DNA from: Pratylenchus scribneri
Taxonomy: Eukaryota > Nematoda > Chromadorea > Rhabditida > Pratylenchidae
Length of the DNA: 64,000 nucleotides
NCBI GenBank assembly: GCA_030063045.1
Contig: JAQSEB010000079.1
Coordinates: 496,001 to 560,000 of the forward strand
Direction of reading: 5' to 3'
The notes under the pieces were generated by a model. It searched no databases, was not told where the DNA came from, and saw only the letters and a program-made list of their open reading frames with translations. The position numbers and the translations under genes were made by a program. This document shows positions 10,764-21,645 of this stretch, one piece after another. Numbering within the stretch: position 1 is the first letter of the stretch; every line of letters begins with the position of its first letter.

Positions 10764-13288
10764 ATGGATCCAAATGAGGTTGCTTTGCTTGTTGAAAACG
10801 ATTTTTCTGATGCTCTATCGCCAAATGTGGGAGGAATGGACTTGAAACAATTGGTGGAAAAAGTTTAAAAAATTAATTTTTTAATTATTTTTCAAGAAGA
10901 AGGCAAATGGCTCCAACAAAAGATCTAATTATCCACTTTTGATAGTGCTGTTGTTGACAAGCATAATTGTAATTTTGGGTCTCTCCATTGGTTCTTTATT
11001 AATAATGATTTGTCAATTTGGCAATGTTGTTGAAGAAATTACTAAAATGAAGGGCGAAACCCGTGAAATGGATGAGCAAATTAAGGAAGTAATTGAATTT
11101 TCTTTGTATTAATTCGAATTAGAAATAATTTCTTGGATATTTATTGTTTTAAAATTGAATCGCCTTAAAAATGTAAATTTAATTGTCAAGCAAATTTTTG
11201 CAAATTTTTTAAATTTAAAAACTTTACATTTAGTTTTTTTAAATTTTAAAAAAAACTTAATCATTCTACCTTAGAATGGTTCAAATCGGAGACCAGCAGA
11301 TGTTCGAAAAAGTGCCAAAATATTTTCTTTAAAATAAACAATTTTTATTCAAGAATTAATATAATATATATATTTTTTAAATACATTTCTTTTAAATTTT
11401 TACTATAATTATACGAAAATAAGCAAAAATTAAGCAGAAAAAAATCAGAAAAATGTTTGCGTATAAATCTGATCACTGAATACAATTTTAAAATGAAATA
11501 AACCAAAAATAAGTGTAAAATTTTTTATATTTTCAAATTTAATATAAAATTTTTTAATTAGCAATATGTGAATTTATATTTTTAAGCAAATTTTTACGAA
11601 AAATTCAATAAAAATTTATTGAAATTTCAGATTGCCAAATTCATCAAATTAGATCCAACTGAAAACGGATGGAGTCTCTCGAATCATGGATCAAAAATAA
11701 ACATTTCCGAAAACCAATTGGTCGCCACATTAACTGATGGAATTGGTTAATTAAATATTTTTAAAATATAAACTTTTCGACAGCAGGATGGAATTCTGCT
11801 CAAACATGTACGCCTGTTCCAAAAATTAATTTTGGGGAATATAAGCCTCCAATTCAGTTCTATTTTGAATTGGAATTTCTCCACAAGAAGGGGTATTGTT
11901 TATTTAATTTTTTAAATATAAATTTAATTCTTAATGAAAAAATTTAATGCCATTTTAAAATTAGACCTTGCATTATTATTCAATATTAATATTTTCGTTA
12001 TAGTGTAAAATGGCCAATATGTTGCTATTTTTAGGATAGGACAGAGCAGGGTGTCTATAAGGTCTAACCAAAAATATGGCATTTGCCTTCAAAAATCCGG
12101 AAAAATATGGCAAAATTTTTCAAAAATATGGCAAAAAATATGGAATTGTCTAAAATTTTAAAATTCAATATAAATTTGATTTTAAAATATTTATTTCTTA
12201 TATTTCTATAATATTTATTTGCAAACATTGCGCCGCAGCGAAAAATTTTAGTCAAAAATTGCTGTGAAGCGAAAAAAATTTGTCAAAAATAGCTGTCTAC
12301 AGAAAAATTTTAGCAAAAAGTGTTCGGCACAAAAACCAAAAATATGGAAAAAAATATGGCGAGATGGTCAAAAATATGGCAAATGCCATATAAATATGGT
12401 AAAATAGACACCCTGGGACAGAGTCGATTTATCGAATGTGTCGATTTGAAAACCGGTTTTCAACTAAAAAAAACCTCGATTTAGTTTTTTCTCTTATTTT
12501 CGGGTATTTTTAGCAAAATTTCCCTATTGCGGTTGGAAATTTCATCAATTTTTTTCAAAAAAACCGCTCTGTGCAATCGTAATAATGGATAAACAATTAA
12601 TACTTTTATGATATTTGGTCTAGAGGTTTCAGAAAACATTTATTTTGCATTTTTATTTATATTTAATTTTAAAAATTGTTAAAGAAAAATGACATAACAA
12701 AAACTTAAAAATAAAATATTTTATGTATTTATTAATCAAAACTTTTGAACTTTTTATAAAATACCTATGTTTCATATTTATTTATTATTATTTAATAATA
12801 ATAAAAATAAATAAAATTTGACTTTTTCATATTCATAATTTTAGGAACATTTTCATTGGATTTAGTACAAAAGAATTTCCATTGGAAGGAAATTGGCTTG
12901 GTGAATTGGATAATTCAATTGGAATTTGGCGAAGAAACACAATTTGGATTGATGGAGCCGAAACTATATTTGGAAATGTTCAAGAATATTTCAAACAAGG
13001 AGATGTGGTTGGCCTTGGATTAATCCATTCACCGGGCGTTTCATCGATGGAATGTTTTGTCACGTTGAATGGCCAATTGCTACGTAAAATATTATAAATT
13101 TAAAATAATTTACAAATGAAAAAAATTCCTAAAAATTCTTTAATTCAGGTAGAATTAATTTATGGTCCTCATTTGCCACTCTTCAACTTTATCCGGCCAT
13201 TAGCATGCATTATGGTGGCGATTCCGTCCGTGCTAATTTTGGAAAGAAACAATTCAGATTCAATGTTACCGCCGAAGTTCTTCAATAA
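10764..13288 (+). CDS. SPRY-domain protein with membrane anchor, gene 1
   Basis: Six exons: 10764-10862, 10897-11088, 11631-11745, 11787-11892, 12845-13083, 13149-13288; phases close and give 296 aa. Exon 1 encodes an acidic leader ending MDLKQLVEK. Exon 2 encodes a hydrophobic segment (LLIVLLLTSIIVILGLSIGS) followed by a short charged heptad region. Exons 3-6 encode one SPRY/B30.2 domain: GFSTKEFPLEG, GDVVGLGLIHSP, CFVTLNGQLL, then ANFGKKQFRFN near the C terminus. SPRY is a protein-binding fold; in tylenchid nematodes many SPRY proteins are effectors, but this one has a type II anchor rather than an obvious cleavable signal peptide. Intron 4 holds a MITE, and the promoter is broken by two transposons, so expression may be lost. 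Paralogous to the genes at 15304, 18299 and 29314. Confidence 0.8.
12047..12415. mobile_element. Non-autonomous hAT-like MITE in intron 4 of SPRY gene 1
   Basis: A 369-bp element with inverted ends CAGGGTGTCTAT and ATAGACACCCTG, flanked by the 8-bp direct repeat GGACAGAG at 12039-12046 and 12416-12423. The interior is a degenerate AAAAATATGGCAAAA repeat. It encodes no protein. It lies wholly in the 11893-12844 intron and should be spliced out. Confidence 0.85.
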
Positions 13289-14219
13289 ATTTGGAAATGC
13301 TTTTAAATGAAGAAAACTAAATTACAAATAGTTAATAATGTTATGAAAAGAATTCAAGATTCATCAAAGCAATTATTAATTTTTTTCGACATTTTATTTT
13401 AATTCAAATTTAATCAAATCATAAATAAAACTCTGCTTTTTATTTAAATATATTGGGCTGTTCTATTGTGTCTTATTTTATTGAAATTAATTTTGAGTAT
13501 TATAAACAAAGTAAAAAGCTCATAGAAATATTCAAAATCCAATCAAGTCAGGCAAATTGGCGATATATGTAGAAACTTTTCAAAATGCATGTAATAAGAT
13601 AACCTCGAATTGCATATAAGGTTATATCGAAATAGATTTATAGAAAAATGGATAAATAAGTATAAGAAAAAAAAAAGAATTTTTAATTAAAAATGGAATC
13701 GTTTCAAAAAGTAGTCGAAATTTTTGGATAAAGCATTCAAAGGGTGGTCCCCTCTTTGCTTTTTTTCAGAATTTTTTTTGGAACTCAACCACTTTTCAGA
13801 ATCGGAAAACAAAAATATGGGAATTCCGGCATTTGTAATCGGAATTTCGGCAGCATCCCTGCTTTCGAAAGTTGTAAAATCATGCAAAAATTAACAAGAT
13901 TTATTTTTAACTGTCTGCCAAATTTTCGCAATTAGAATACTAGTTATGGTTAGTAACTAGATCTATTCTCCTGCTCATATAACAAAGCATATAATTAGGA
14001 ATATTATTCGGAGATTAAAAAGTTGGACTTCGACGCATAAATCCACTATTTATGGATGCAAAATTCTATAATTCAAAATTTTACTAAATGCAATTTTCCA
14101 GATATTTCCACTCCAATTCAAAATTTCATTAATACTTTCTCAGATTAGTATCTCAATTCATTAATTTAACTTGAGTTCTTCAAATGAATAAATAAAATTT
14201 TATATACTATTACTTTTAT
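13289..14219. other. Intergenic, no gene recognised
   Basis: 3' flank of SPRY gene 1 with an AATAAA-type poly(A) signal near 13425, then AT-rich sequence. Short reading frames at 13687-13935 overlap on both strands and show no family resemblance. Confidence 0.5.
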
Positions 14220-14640
14220 CAATCAGCAGAAAGCACAAAATTGACGTCTCTGCTTAAATTTTGTAAAATATTCAAATTTTAGCCCAAAGCAACTTTTCCA
14301 ATCCAAGTCATGAATGAAAAATGCTGTTTTCAATAGGCTACCAACTCAAAATCAAAATATTCGAAAGAAGAGAAAACGCATATAAAAAAAGTAGAATTCA
14401 TGTCTTTTTATCAGTTCCTTTCAAAAAGCAAAAGTTCACCTTCTTTTCTCATGCGCTGTAAAATATTCAAATATTAGCCCGAGGCAATTTTACTATCCAA
14501 TGACCTATAAAATATTTGTTTTAATAGGCTACCAATTCAAAATACTCGGATAAAATCCCATATATAAAAAAGTAGAATTCAAATTCAAATCTTTGAGTCA
14601 ATTTCTTCATTATAGTAAATAATTCTATAAAATTTGATTA
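14220..14640 (+). promoter_or_regulatory. Duplicated promoter module of SPRY gene 2
   Basis: Two successive copies of one module. Copy a runs from about 14270 to 14420: TTTTAGCCCAAAGCAACTTTTCC, then CTACCAACTCAAAAT, then CATATAAAAAAAGTAGAATTCA. Copy b runs from about 14461 to 14640: ATATTAGCCCGAGGCAATTTT with GCCCGAGGC at 14477-14485, then CCAATGACCTATAA, a TATA-like TATATAAAAAAG at 14561 and GTAGAATTCAA. Copy b matches the region at 17720-17950 before SPRY gene 3. GCC-NNN-GGC agrees with the AP-2 family consensus; factor identity is inference. Confidence 0.6.
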
Positions 14641-15303
14641 ACATTAAAAACAGAATTGCGGAAAAGATCTCTAATTAAGTGTTTTTAATTTTTCTGTTCT
14701 TACTTATTAGTAAATCGGGTAAGAGAACTTTCACCAATTTAGTACTGGAGAATTCTTTTGGTTAGATCAACATCAAATTATTAAATAAGTTAATTTTTAG
14801 CCACTTTTTTAAAAGAATTTTAGGGTTTTCGAATTCAGCCATTTTCTTTCTTGTTAAGCTGACCAAAGAAAAGCCCTACCTAATGAATCGGTGACAGTGA
14901 AAATTTTATTTCGATTTCGATCAAATTTTATAAATATTTACAAATTATTTTTATTAAGTATGGTATTTAATTTGTCGAAAAGAGTATTAAAATGTCGAAA
15001 AATCTTTCATGACGAAAAATAATCATTTTTAGGCTATAAAACTTGGCCCAATCAGGCTTAATTAAGATTCCCTAACCCCTAGACCTTAGCCACTAATCCC
15101 ATGCTTGCCCTGAACCCTAATCCTAATCCTAAACTCCTAGTTACAATCAAGTTATAAACCAAAAACGGTTTGCGACATTATACCCAACGGCATTTCAATA
15201 TTCTATTTTGCATTTTAAATATTTCCATTTTTTATTAAAAATATTATAGATTTTTTAATTTCAAAAATTTTTCTATTTATATTTGTGCTAAATTTTCACT
15301 CAA
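14641..15303. other. Upstream region of SPRY gene 2 with repeat relics
   Basis: Around 14960-15010 is a fragment resembling the ends of the MITEs at 36361 and 54304 (TTAATTTGTCGAAAAGAGTATT). Around 15060-15140 is a CCTAACCC/CCTAATCC-rich stretch like those at 34350 and 51640. No gene seen. Confidence 0.45.
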
Positions 15304-17000
15304 ATGAATCCAAATAATAATGGAACTGCTGATAATGATAATGAATGTGCTCCGCTTGCTGAACGCGATTATTCCGATGATCCATCTGCATCTCCTCAAA
15401 TGGACATGAAGCAAATGGCAGAAAAAATTCAAGCATTGGAGGTATAATTAATAATAAGAATTAACTATTTGTCAATAAGAAGGCAAATGGTCATTATAAG
15501 CAAATAATGACGTTGGTGTCTTTGATGATAATGGCATTTTGCGTTGCGGCATTATTATTAAAGAGCTGCCAGATGAGTGAGGAAATTTCAAAAATGGAAG
15601 AAAATAATACCGCAATGGATAAACAAATTAATGGATTGAAAAATGAAACACGTGAAATGCAGGAACAAATAAAAGAAGTGAGATAATTTTATTTGTATTT
15701 TTAAAATCAAATGAAAAAATAATTTTAAATATAATATTGAATAATTATTAAATCATGAAATACAATTTATTTGAATATTTTAATAAAAAAATATTTACGA
15801 ATGACTTAGTTTTAATCAGAGGTCAGAATTATTTACACGAAAAATATTTTAAAATTGATAATTGATCAAAAATCATTAAATATTTTTAAAAATTTTGCCA
15901 TAGAAATTAGGAAAAAATGCAATAAAAATTTATTACATTTCTTATTGCTAAAGAGAAAACACCACAATATTAATAATATTTATTTATGTTATGTACCCAG
16001 ACCCAGAACCAGAAATCCATGAGACAAACTAATCACAAAAAAACATGATTTATAAATTCCAGTCACTTATTATAATTTAGAAACAAATTAAGCTATTAAA
16101 AAATTTTTTATATTCCAATTAAATATTAAAGAATATAATTTTATTTAATTAAAAACTTAATGATATTCTGGTTTCCGATTAATTTTCTTTTTTAAAATGA
16201 ATACTTACTTGATTGAAAATTAAATTTCAGATTGATAAAATTATCGGATTTGAATTATATCCAATTACAAATTTGTGGAATCTATTAGATTGTGGGGCAA
16301 TAAACATTTCCGAGAATCGATTCGTCGCGACATTAAATTCTACAAATGGTATTGAAATAATAATTAAAAATAATAAAAAATTTTCTTCAGGACATAATAA
16401 TTTCGTTCGAACAATTTGGCCAATCCAAGCACTCAGTTCTGGTCATTATAAACCGTCAATTACCTTCTACTACTTCGAAGTTGAATTTCTAATCAACAAA
16501 GAAAGGTATGGCTTAATAAATTTTGCTTTTAAAAATACATCCGAAATTATTTCTAGCAACGTTTACATTGGATTCTATACCAAAGGTATTCCATTTTATG
16601 ATCTTGGGATTCAAAGTTGGAATTCAATTGGAATTGGGAATACGGAAGGAATTTGGATTGACAGTGTCTATTTTAAATTTGGAAATGCCAAAGAAAATTT
16701 CAAACAAGGGGATGTGGTTGGCCTTGGAATAATTCATTCCCCACCAAATTCATCAATTACTACTAAATGCTTTGCCACATTGAATGGCAAATTACTTGGT
16801 AAAAATTGAAAGTAAAAATTATAATTAAATATAAATAAATAAATCCAGGAAAAGTTGATTTGCCACCAAAATTCGCCATGATCGAATCCATTCGCCAACT
16901 TTATCCTGCTGTCTCAATTTATAATGGTGGTGATTCAATTCGGGCAAATTTTGGGAATGAGCCATTCCGCTTCAATGTGTCAACTGAGCATTTCCTCTAA
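15304..17000 (+). CDS. SPRY-domain protein with membrane anchor, gene 2
   Basis: Six exons: 15304-15441, 15480-15677, 16231-16348, 16391-16505, 16557-16798, 16849-17000; phases close at 320 aa. The acidic leader ends MDMKQMAEKIQALE at a phase-0 junction. Exon 2 gives KANG, then a hydrophobic segment (IMTLVSLMIMAFCVAALLL) and a coiled-coil stretch with NNT and NET sequons. A single SPRY domain follows from about residue 113, with YIGFYTKGIPFY, GDVVGLGIIHSP, CFATLNGKLLG and RANFGNEPFRFN. The topology suggests a type II membrane protein with SPRY on the luminal or extracellular side; a cleaved signal anchor is possible. It is a tandem paralogue of gene 3: the flanking DNA on both sides is also similar, so the duplication included the promoter and 3' end. 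Confidence 0.85.
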
Positions 17001-17714
17001 ATGCGAAAATGCTTCTTAAAGAGACGACAAAACTGAAGAAAATTCGATTGAATAATGAAGAGCAGAATTTCAATCCGAATCCATTTTTTCCTCATTATTT
17101 TAATTTATGTTTCTATCAATTAAAAAAAAATATTTTAAATCGGCCACAGCCCTCCTCTTTCCTAAAAACTAAAATCTAATTCATAAATTTGAATAGATAA
17201 TTAAATTATTAGAACAAATTTGTTTGAATTATCAATAAAATTATGGTTATTTTCAAAATGTAATCCTTGAACTATTCTTTGAATTTACTAATTCAATAAA
17301 TCATAATATATTATGAATAAAATTCCATCTCAATAATTGTTTATTTTTTCGCCATTTCAATTCAAATAAAAAATTTGTTTATTTTTATTTTGATTTAAAA
17401 AATTTCGATGCAAAATTTTTATCAAGATTTGAAAGTTTGTTTTTACAAAAATAATCAAGTTATAGAAGACAAATTTTATCCATTATTGACAGTTATGAAA
17501 AGGGCGGATGTTTCGAAATTTGTGCAACACTGACTCCAACTCAAATTTCATTCATACTCTCCCAGATTTATTTGTCGAATTAAATTTAAATTAAATGCGT
17601 CAAAAGAGACAATAAATAAAATTTTATATAATATGTATCATATTACTTTATTATCAATCAGAAGGAAAGTTGATGCATCGATCTTTCGCCCAAGCTCACT
17701 CATTATCATTAGTA
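17001..17714. other. 3' flank of SPRY gene 2
   Basis: A poly(A)-type AATAAA near 17235. The stretch 17060-17420 is similar to 20190-20540 behind SPRY gene 3 (CTAATTCATAAATT, TTATGGTTATTTTCAAAA, TTGTTTATTTTTTC), marking the extent of the tandem duplication. No gene. Confidence 0.55.
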
Positions 17715-18298
17715 AATATTCAAATATTAGCCCAAGGCAATTTCTTTTACAATCCAATTGGTGAATGACCTATAAAATAAAATACTGATTTTGATAGTCT
17801 ACCAACTCAAAATATTCGGGTGAAAATGAAGAGGAGACAGGAGACCCATATATAAAAAAAAGTAGAATTCAAGTCTTTTTATCAGTTCCTCCATAATACT
17901 AAATAATTCTATTAAATTTGATAAGAAACAAAATTACGGAAAAAGATTTATAGAATTTTATAATTTTTCGGATTCTTCCTTAACAAATTGGGTAAGAGAA
18001 ACCTTCATTATCTCCAATTCAATATAAGATTATTTTTTTGATTAGATCAACAAGATATCTTGGTAAAGTTAAACTATTAAAAATTTAATTTCTTTTAGAG
18101 GATTTTTATGTTTTTGGAATGGCAATATCATTTTTTAAACTTGCTAAAAAATTCCACCTATTTAATCGCCTGAAAATTCTTTTCCGAATTTGATCAAATT
18201 TATAAATATTCAGAGATTATTTTACCTATTCCCAGCAAAAAATTTTATAGATTCTTATAAAAAATTTTTAATAAATATTTGCTAAAATCTTCGTCGAA
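17715..18298 (+). promoter_or_regulatory. Promoter region of SPRY gene 3
   Basis: Contains CAAATATTAGCCCAAGGCAATTTC with GCCCAAGGC at 17730-17738, then AATGACCTATAA, CTACCAACTCAAAATATTCGGG, a TATA-like TATATAAAAAAAAG at 17849 and GTAGAATTCAAGTCTTTTTA. The order and spacing match the module before SPRY gene 2 and, inverted, the one before SPRY gene 4. Confidence 0.6.
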
Positions 18299-20118
18299 AT
18301 GGTTCAAAATCCAAATAATGATGGATATTCTGCTGAAAATGAAAATGTTCTGCTTGCTGAATGCGATTTTTCCGATGATCTATCTACATCTCCTCAAATG
18401 GGCATGAAGCAATTGGTAGAAAAAATCCAAAAATTGGAGGCAATAATAATAATACTAAATTAATTATTTGAATATTTTTTAATGAAGAAAGCAAATGGCC
18501 CGAACAAAGGATCTGAAGCCTCAATAATTATGCGAAATAATTATAAACATATAATGACGTTGTTGATGTTAATTATAAGCATTATGACAATTTTGGCATT
18601 CTGCGTTGCGGGATTATTATTAAAAAGTTGCCAAATGAGTGAGGAAATTTCAAAAATGAAGGAAAATAATACGGCAATGGATGAGCAAATTAATGGATTA
18701 AAGAATGAAACACATAAAATGCAGGAGCAAATTAAAGAAGTGCGATAATTTTATTTATTTAAATAAAATTAAATGAAGAAAGAATTTTTTAATATATTGG
18801 ATATTTATTTCCTAAAATTGGGCATGAAAATAAAAATTTCATTATTATACAAATTATAGGATTTTTTTTAAAACAATAAAATTTTTAGGAAATTTTCAAA
18901 AAAATTTCCAATCATACTGCCCTAGAATGGTACTAATAATAATCAAATATTCAATAGAAAAATACCAAAAGCAAATTTTCGGCATACATAAAATATACAA
19001 ATTTAAAAAATAAAATATTACAATTTGCAATAAAATTTGAATTTTTATCAAAAATATGCGATAAAAAATTTGCAAAAAATGCAAAATTAATTACAATTTA
19101 AAATATTCTAACTTTCATAATAAATAATTATTTTCTTAGAAAGCATCATGAAAATATTTGTTTTAAAAATCCGGTTTCTGGTTTTAATTTAAAATTTTAT
19201 TTTCCAATAGTTTGAGAAAATTTTTTGTTAAATTTAAAAAACAAATTTTGATTTATATAATTTTTCAATAAAAATAATAATCAAAAATACAATAAAATTT
19301 CGATTGACAAATTTTAGATTGGCACATTTATGGGATTAGATCCAACTAAAAACGGATTTAATCCATTAGATTCTGGGCTAAATTTGACAATTTCCGAGAA
19401 TCGACTCGTCGCTACATTAAATGGAACTGGTATAAAAATAATAATTAAAAAATATAATTTTTTCCCCCACAGGATGGAATTCTGTCCGAACAATTTGGCC
19501 GATCGAAGCACTCAATTTTAGCGAATTTAAGCCTCCAATTATGTTGTATTATTTTGAAGTGCAATTTTTCATCAATAATTATGGGTAGAGCTTGATAAAT
19601 TTTTTTTTAATAATAAATTTATAAAAAATTAATTATTAATAATGTAATTGAAATTACATATATCTTATTTTAAATTTTTATTTAGTAATATTCCCATTGG
19701 ATTGTGCACAAAAAAGTATTCGATATATAATAGCAATTTATTTGGAGCTTTGAATACAATTGGAATTGTGAATACAGAAGGAATTTGGATTGGCGGAATC
19801 GAAATTAAATTTGGAAATGCAAAAGAAAAATTCAAAGCAGGGGATGTGGTCCTTGGCTTAATCCATTCGACAACAAATTCATCGACGAAATGTTTTGTCA
19901 CATTGAATGCCAAATTACTGGGTAAAATTGAAAATAAAAAATAAAATAGAAATAATTTAAATTCAGGGAAGGTCGATTTGCCGCCAAAATTTGCGACGGT
20001 CGAATCCATTCGGCAACTTTATCCGGTTATTAGTATGTATTATGGTCGCGATTCAATCCGCGCAAATTTTGGTAAACAAAAATTCCGTTACAATCTCACC
20101 ACCGAAATTTTACAATAA
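18299..20118 (+). CDS. SPRY-domain protein with membrane anchor, gene 3
   Basis: Six exons: 18299-18439, 18488-18739, 19318-19429, 19473-19584, 19686-19921, 19967-20118; 334 aa. The leader ends GMKQLVEKIQKLE. The first intron starts GC (GCAATA) rather than GT; paralogues have GT here, so a GC-AG intron is inferred. Exon 2 carries KANG, a hydrophobic anchor (LMLIISIMTILAFCVAGLLL) and a coiled coil with NNT and NET sequons. The SPRY domain has IGLCTKK, GDVVLGLIHST (one residue shorter than the paralogues' GDVVGLG), CFVTLNAKLLG and RANFGKQKFRYN. The second donor, GTGCGA, is also weak. Otherwise intact. Confidence 0.82.
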
Positions 20119-21645
20119 TTGCGGAAATGATTATTAGAAAAAGGAAAATGAAGAAGTTTAATTTTTAATGTTCAACAAAAATGAAGAAATTTAATTACAC
20201 ATATTTTAAACCGAGAAATCCCTTCCAAATTTGTTTCTTCATTATTGTCAATTTATTTTTTTTTCTCTGTTTCTTTCAATAAGACAAACAAATTTGAACA
20301 ATCCAAAATCCTCCTCTACATCTACCTTAAAATCTAATTCATAAATTCGAATAAATAATAAAATTATTATTTTACACAAATTTATTTGTATTACCAAAAT
20401 TGTGGTTATTTTCAAAAAACAATCCTTCTACAATTCTATGAATAAAATTCCACCACATTCAATTGTTTATTTTTTCCGCCATTTCAACAAATAAAAAAAA
20501 ATTCTTTTATTTTCATTAAAAATTTATCGATGAAAAATTTTTGTCAGGATTTGAAGTGTTTTTTTTCTATTCAAAAATTTGTCAATTTAGAGGTCCTTGA
20601 AATCTGTTGCTTTTAATTTGTTTTCTTCTCTCTGGGTGAATAATCAGGAGAGAAAGATTCTTTGATTGTGAGTGATTTCATTGCATCATTTTTGAGGTCC
20701 TATATTAAAGAAAATGACGCTTTAGGAAACAAAAATATTGCGATTGGAAGGAGGAAAAAATGAAATAAAAAAATACATTTTGATTGATTGGAAATTTTTC
20801 ATATTGCGGTATCAATCAAAAAAAATCTAAAAACACTCTTAAAAACTTTTCTAATTCGGATCAATTTTGTCTCTATTTTTCTTACCTACATTAGGTATTA
20901 TCCTTGAATCAATTAGAGACAAAAAAGAATCGAATTAACAAAGAGAGAGAAGAAAAAATTTTTTTCCTTTTAAAAATGAAGAATTTGTACATTTATCTTA
21001 TATTTATTTTTAATATTTTTTTATTTAGACATTTAATTCATTAAATTTTGAATGTTTAAACTTTAAAGTTTAAACATAAATTATATTTCAATTTAATGTC
21101 TATTGAAAAAGGTAATTTTCAGTTTCAGGAGGATATTTAATTAAGTCAAAATCAAGTGACAAAAATTGCGACTCCGAGATGGTGCTCCATCGCTTCATTT
21201 TGACCTTTACTATTAAAAAGCCATATTATTTGCTAATTAAGCCTCCATTAATCGAGGCTGATTAAATTCAGCGACGTCTACCATTTTCCAAATTTGAAAT
21301 AAAATTAGGTAAGTTTTAAATAGGTTTGGCTCATTCGCTGCTTATTATTTGCACATTTGTTGCATTATATTCCCTTCATAAATGAGAATTGGAAGCGATG
21401 AAACAATTCCATTAATTTTATCGAAATTAAATTTTCGAAAAAAATTCCGCTTGAAGTTAGTAAGTTGTTCAAATAAAATAATTAAATGGGGAAAGATCAG
21501 TCGAGACATTTTACTCAATTTTACCATCCAGCAGATGGCAAGGTCAAATGTCTCGAATCTGGGCCCAATAAAAAGCCGCCCAAAATGTGATTTTAATTAT
21601 TCCAATTAAATTAAATTAAAAATCCTTCCAATTTCATCGCCAAAA
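20119..21645. other. Intergenic between SPRY gene 3 and the cellulase
   Basis: 20119-20540 is 3' flank duplicated from gene 2. The rest is AT-rich with no recognised gene. Immediately upstream of the cellulase is a GC-richer stretch (CTGGGCCCAATAAAAAGCCG at 21559-21578) that may be its core promoter. Confidence 0.45.
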
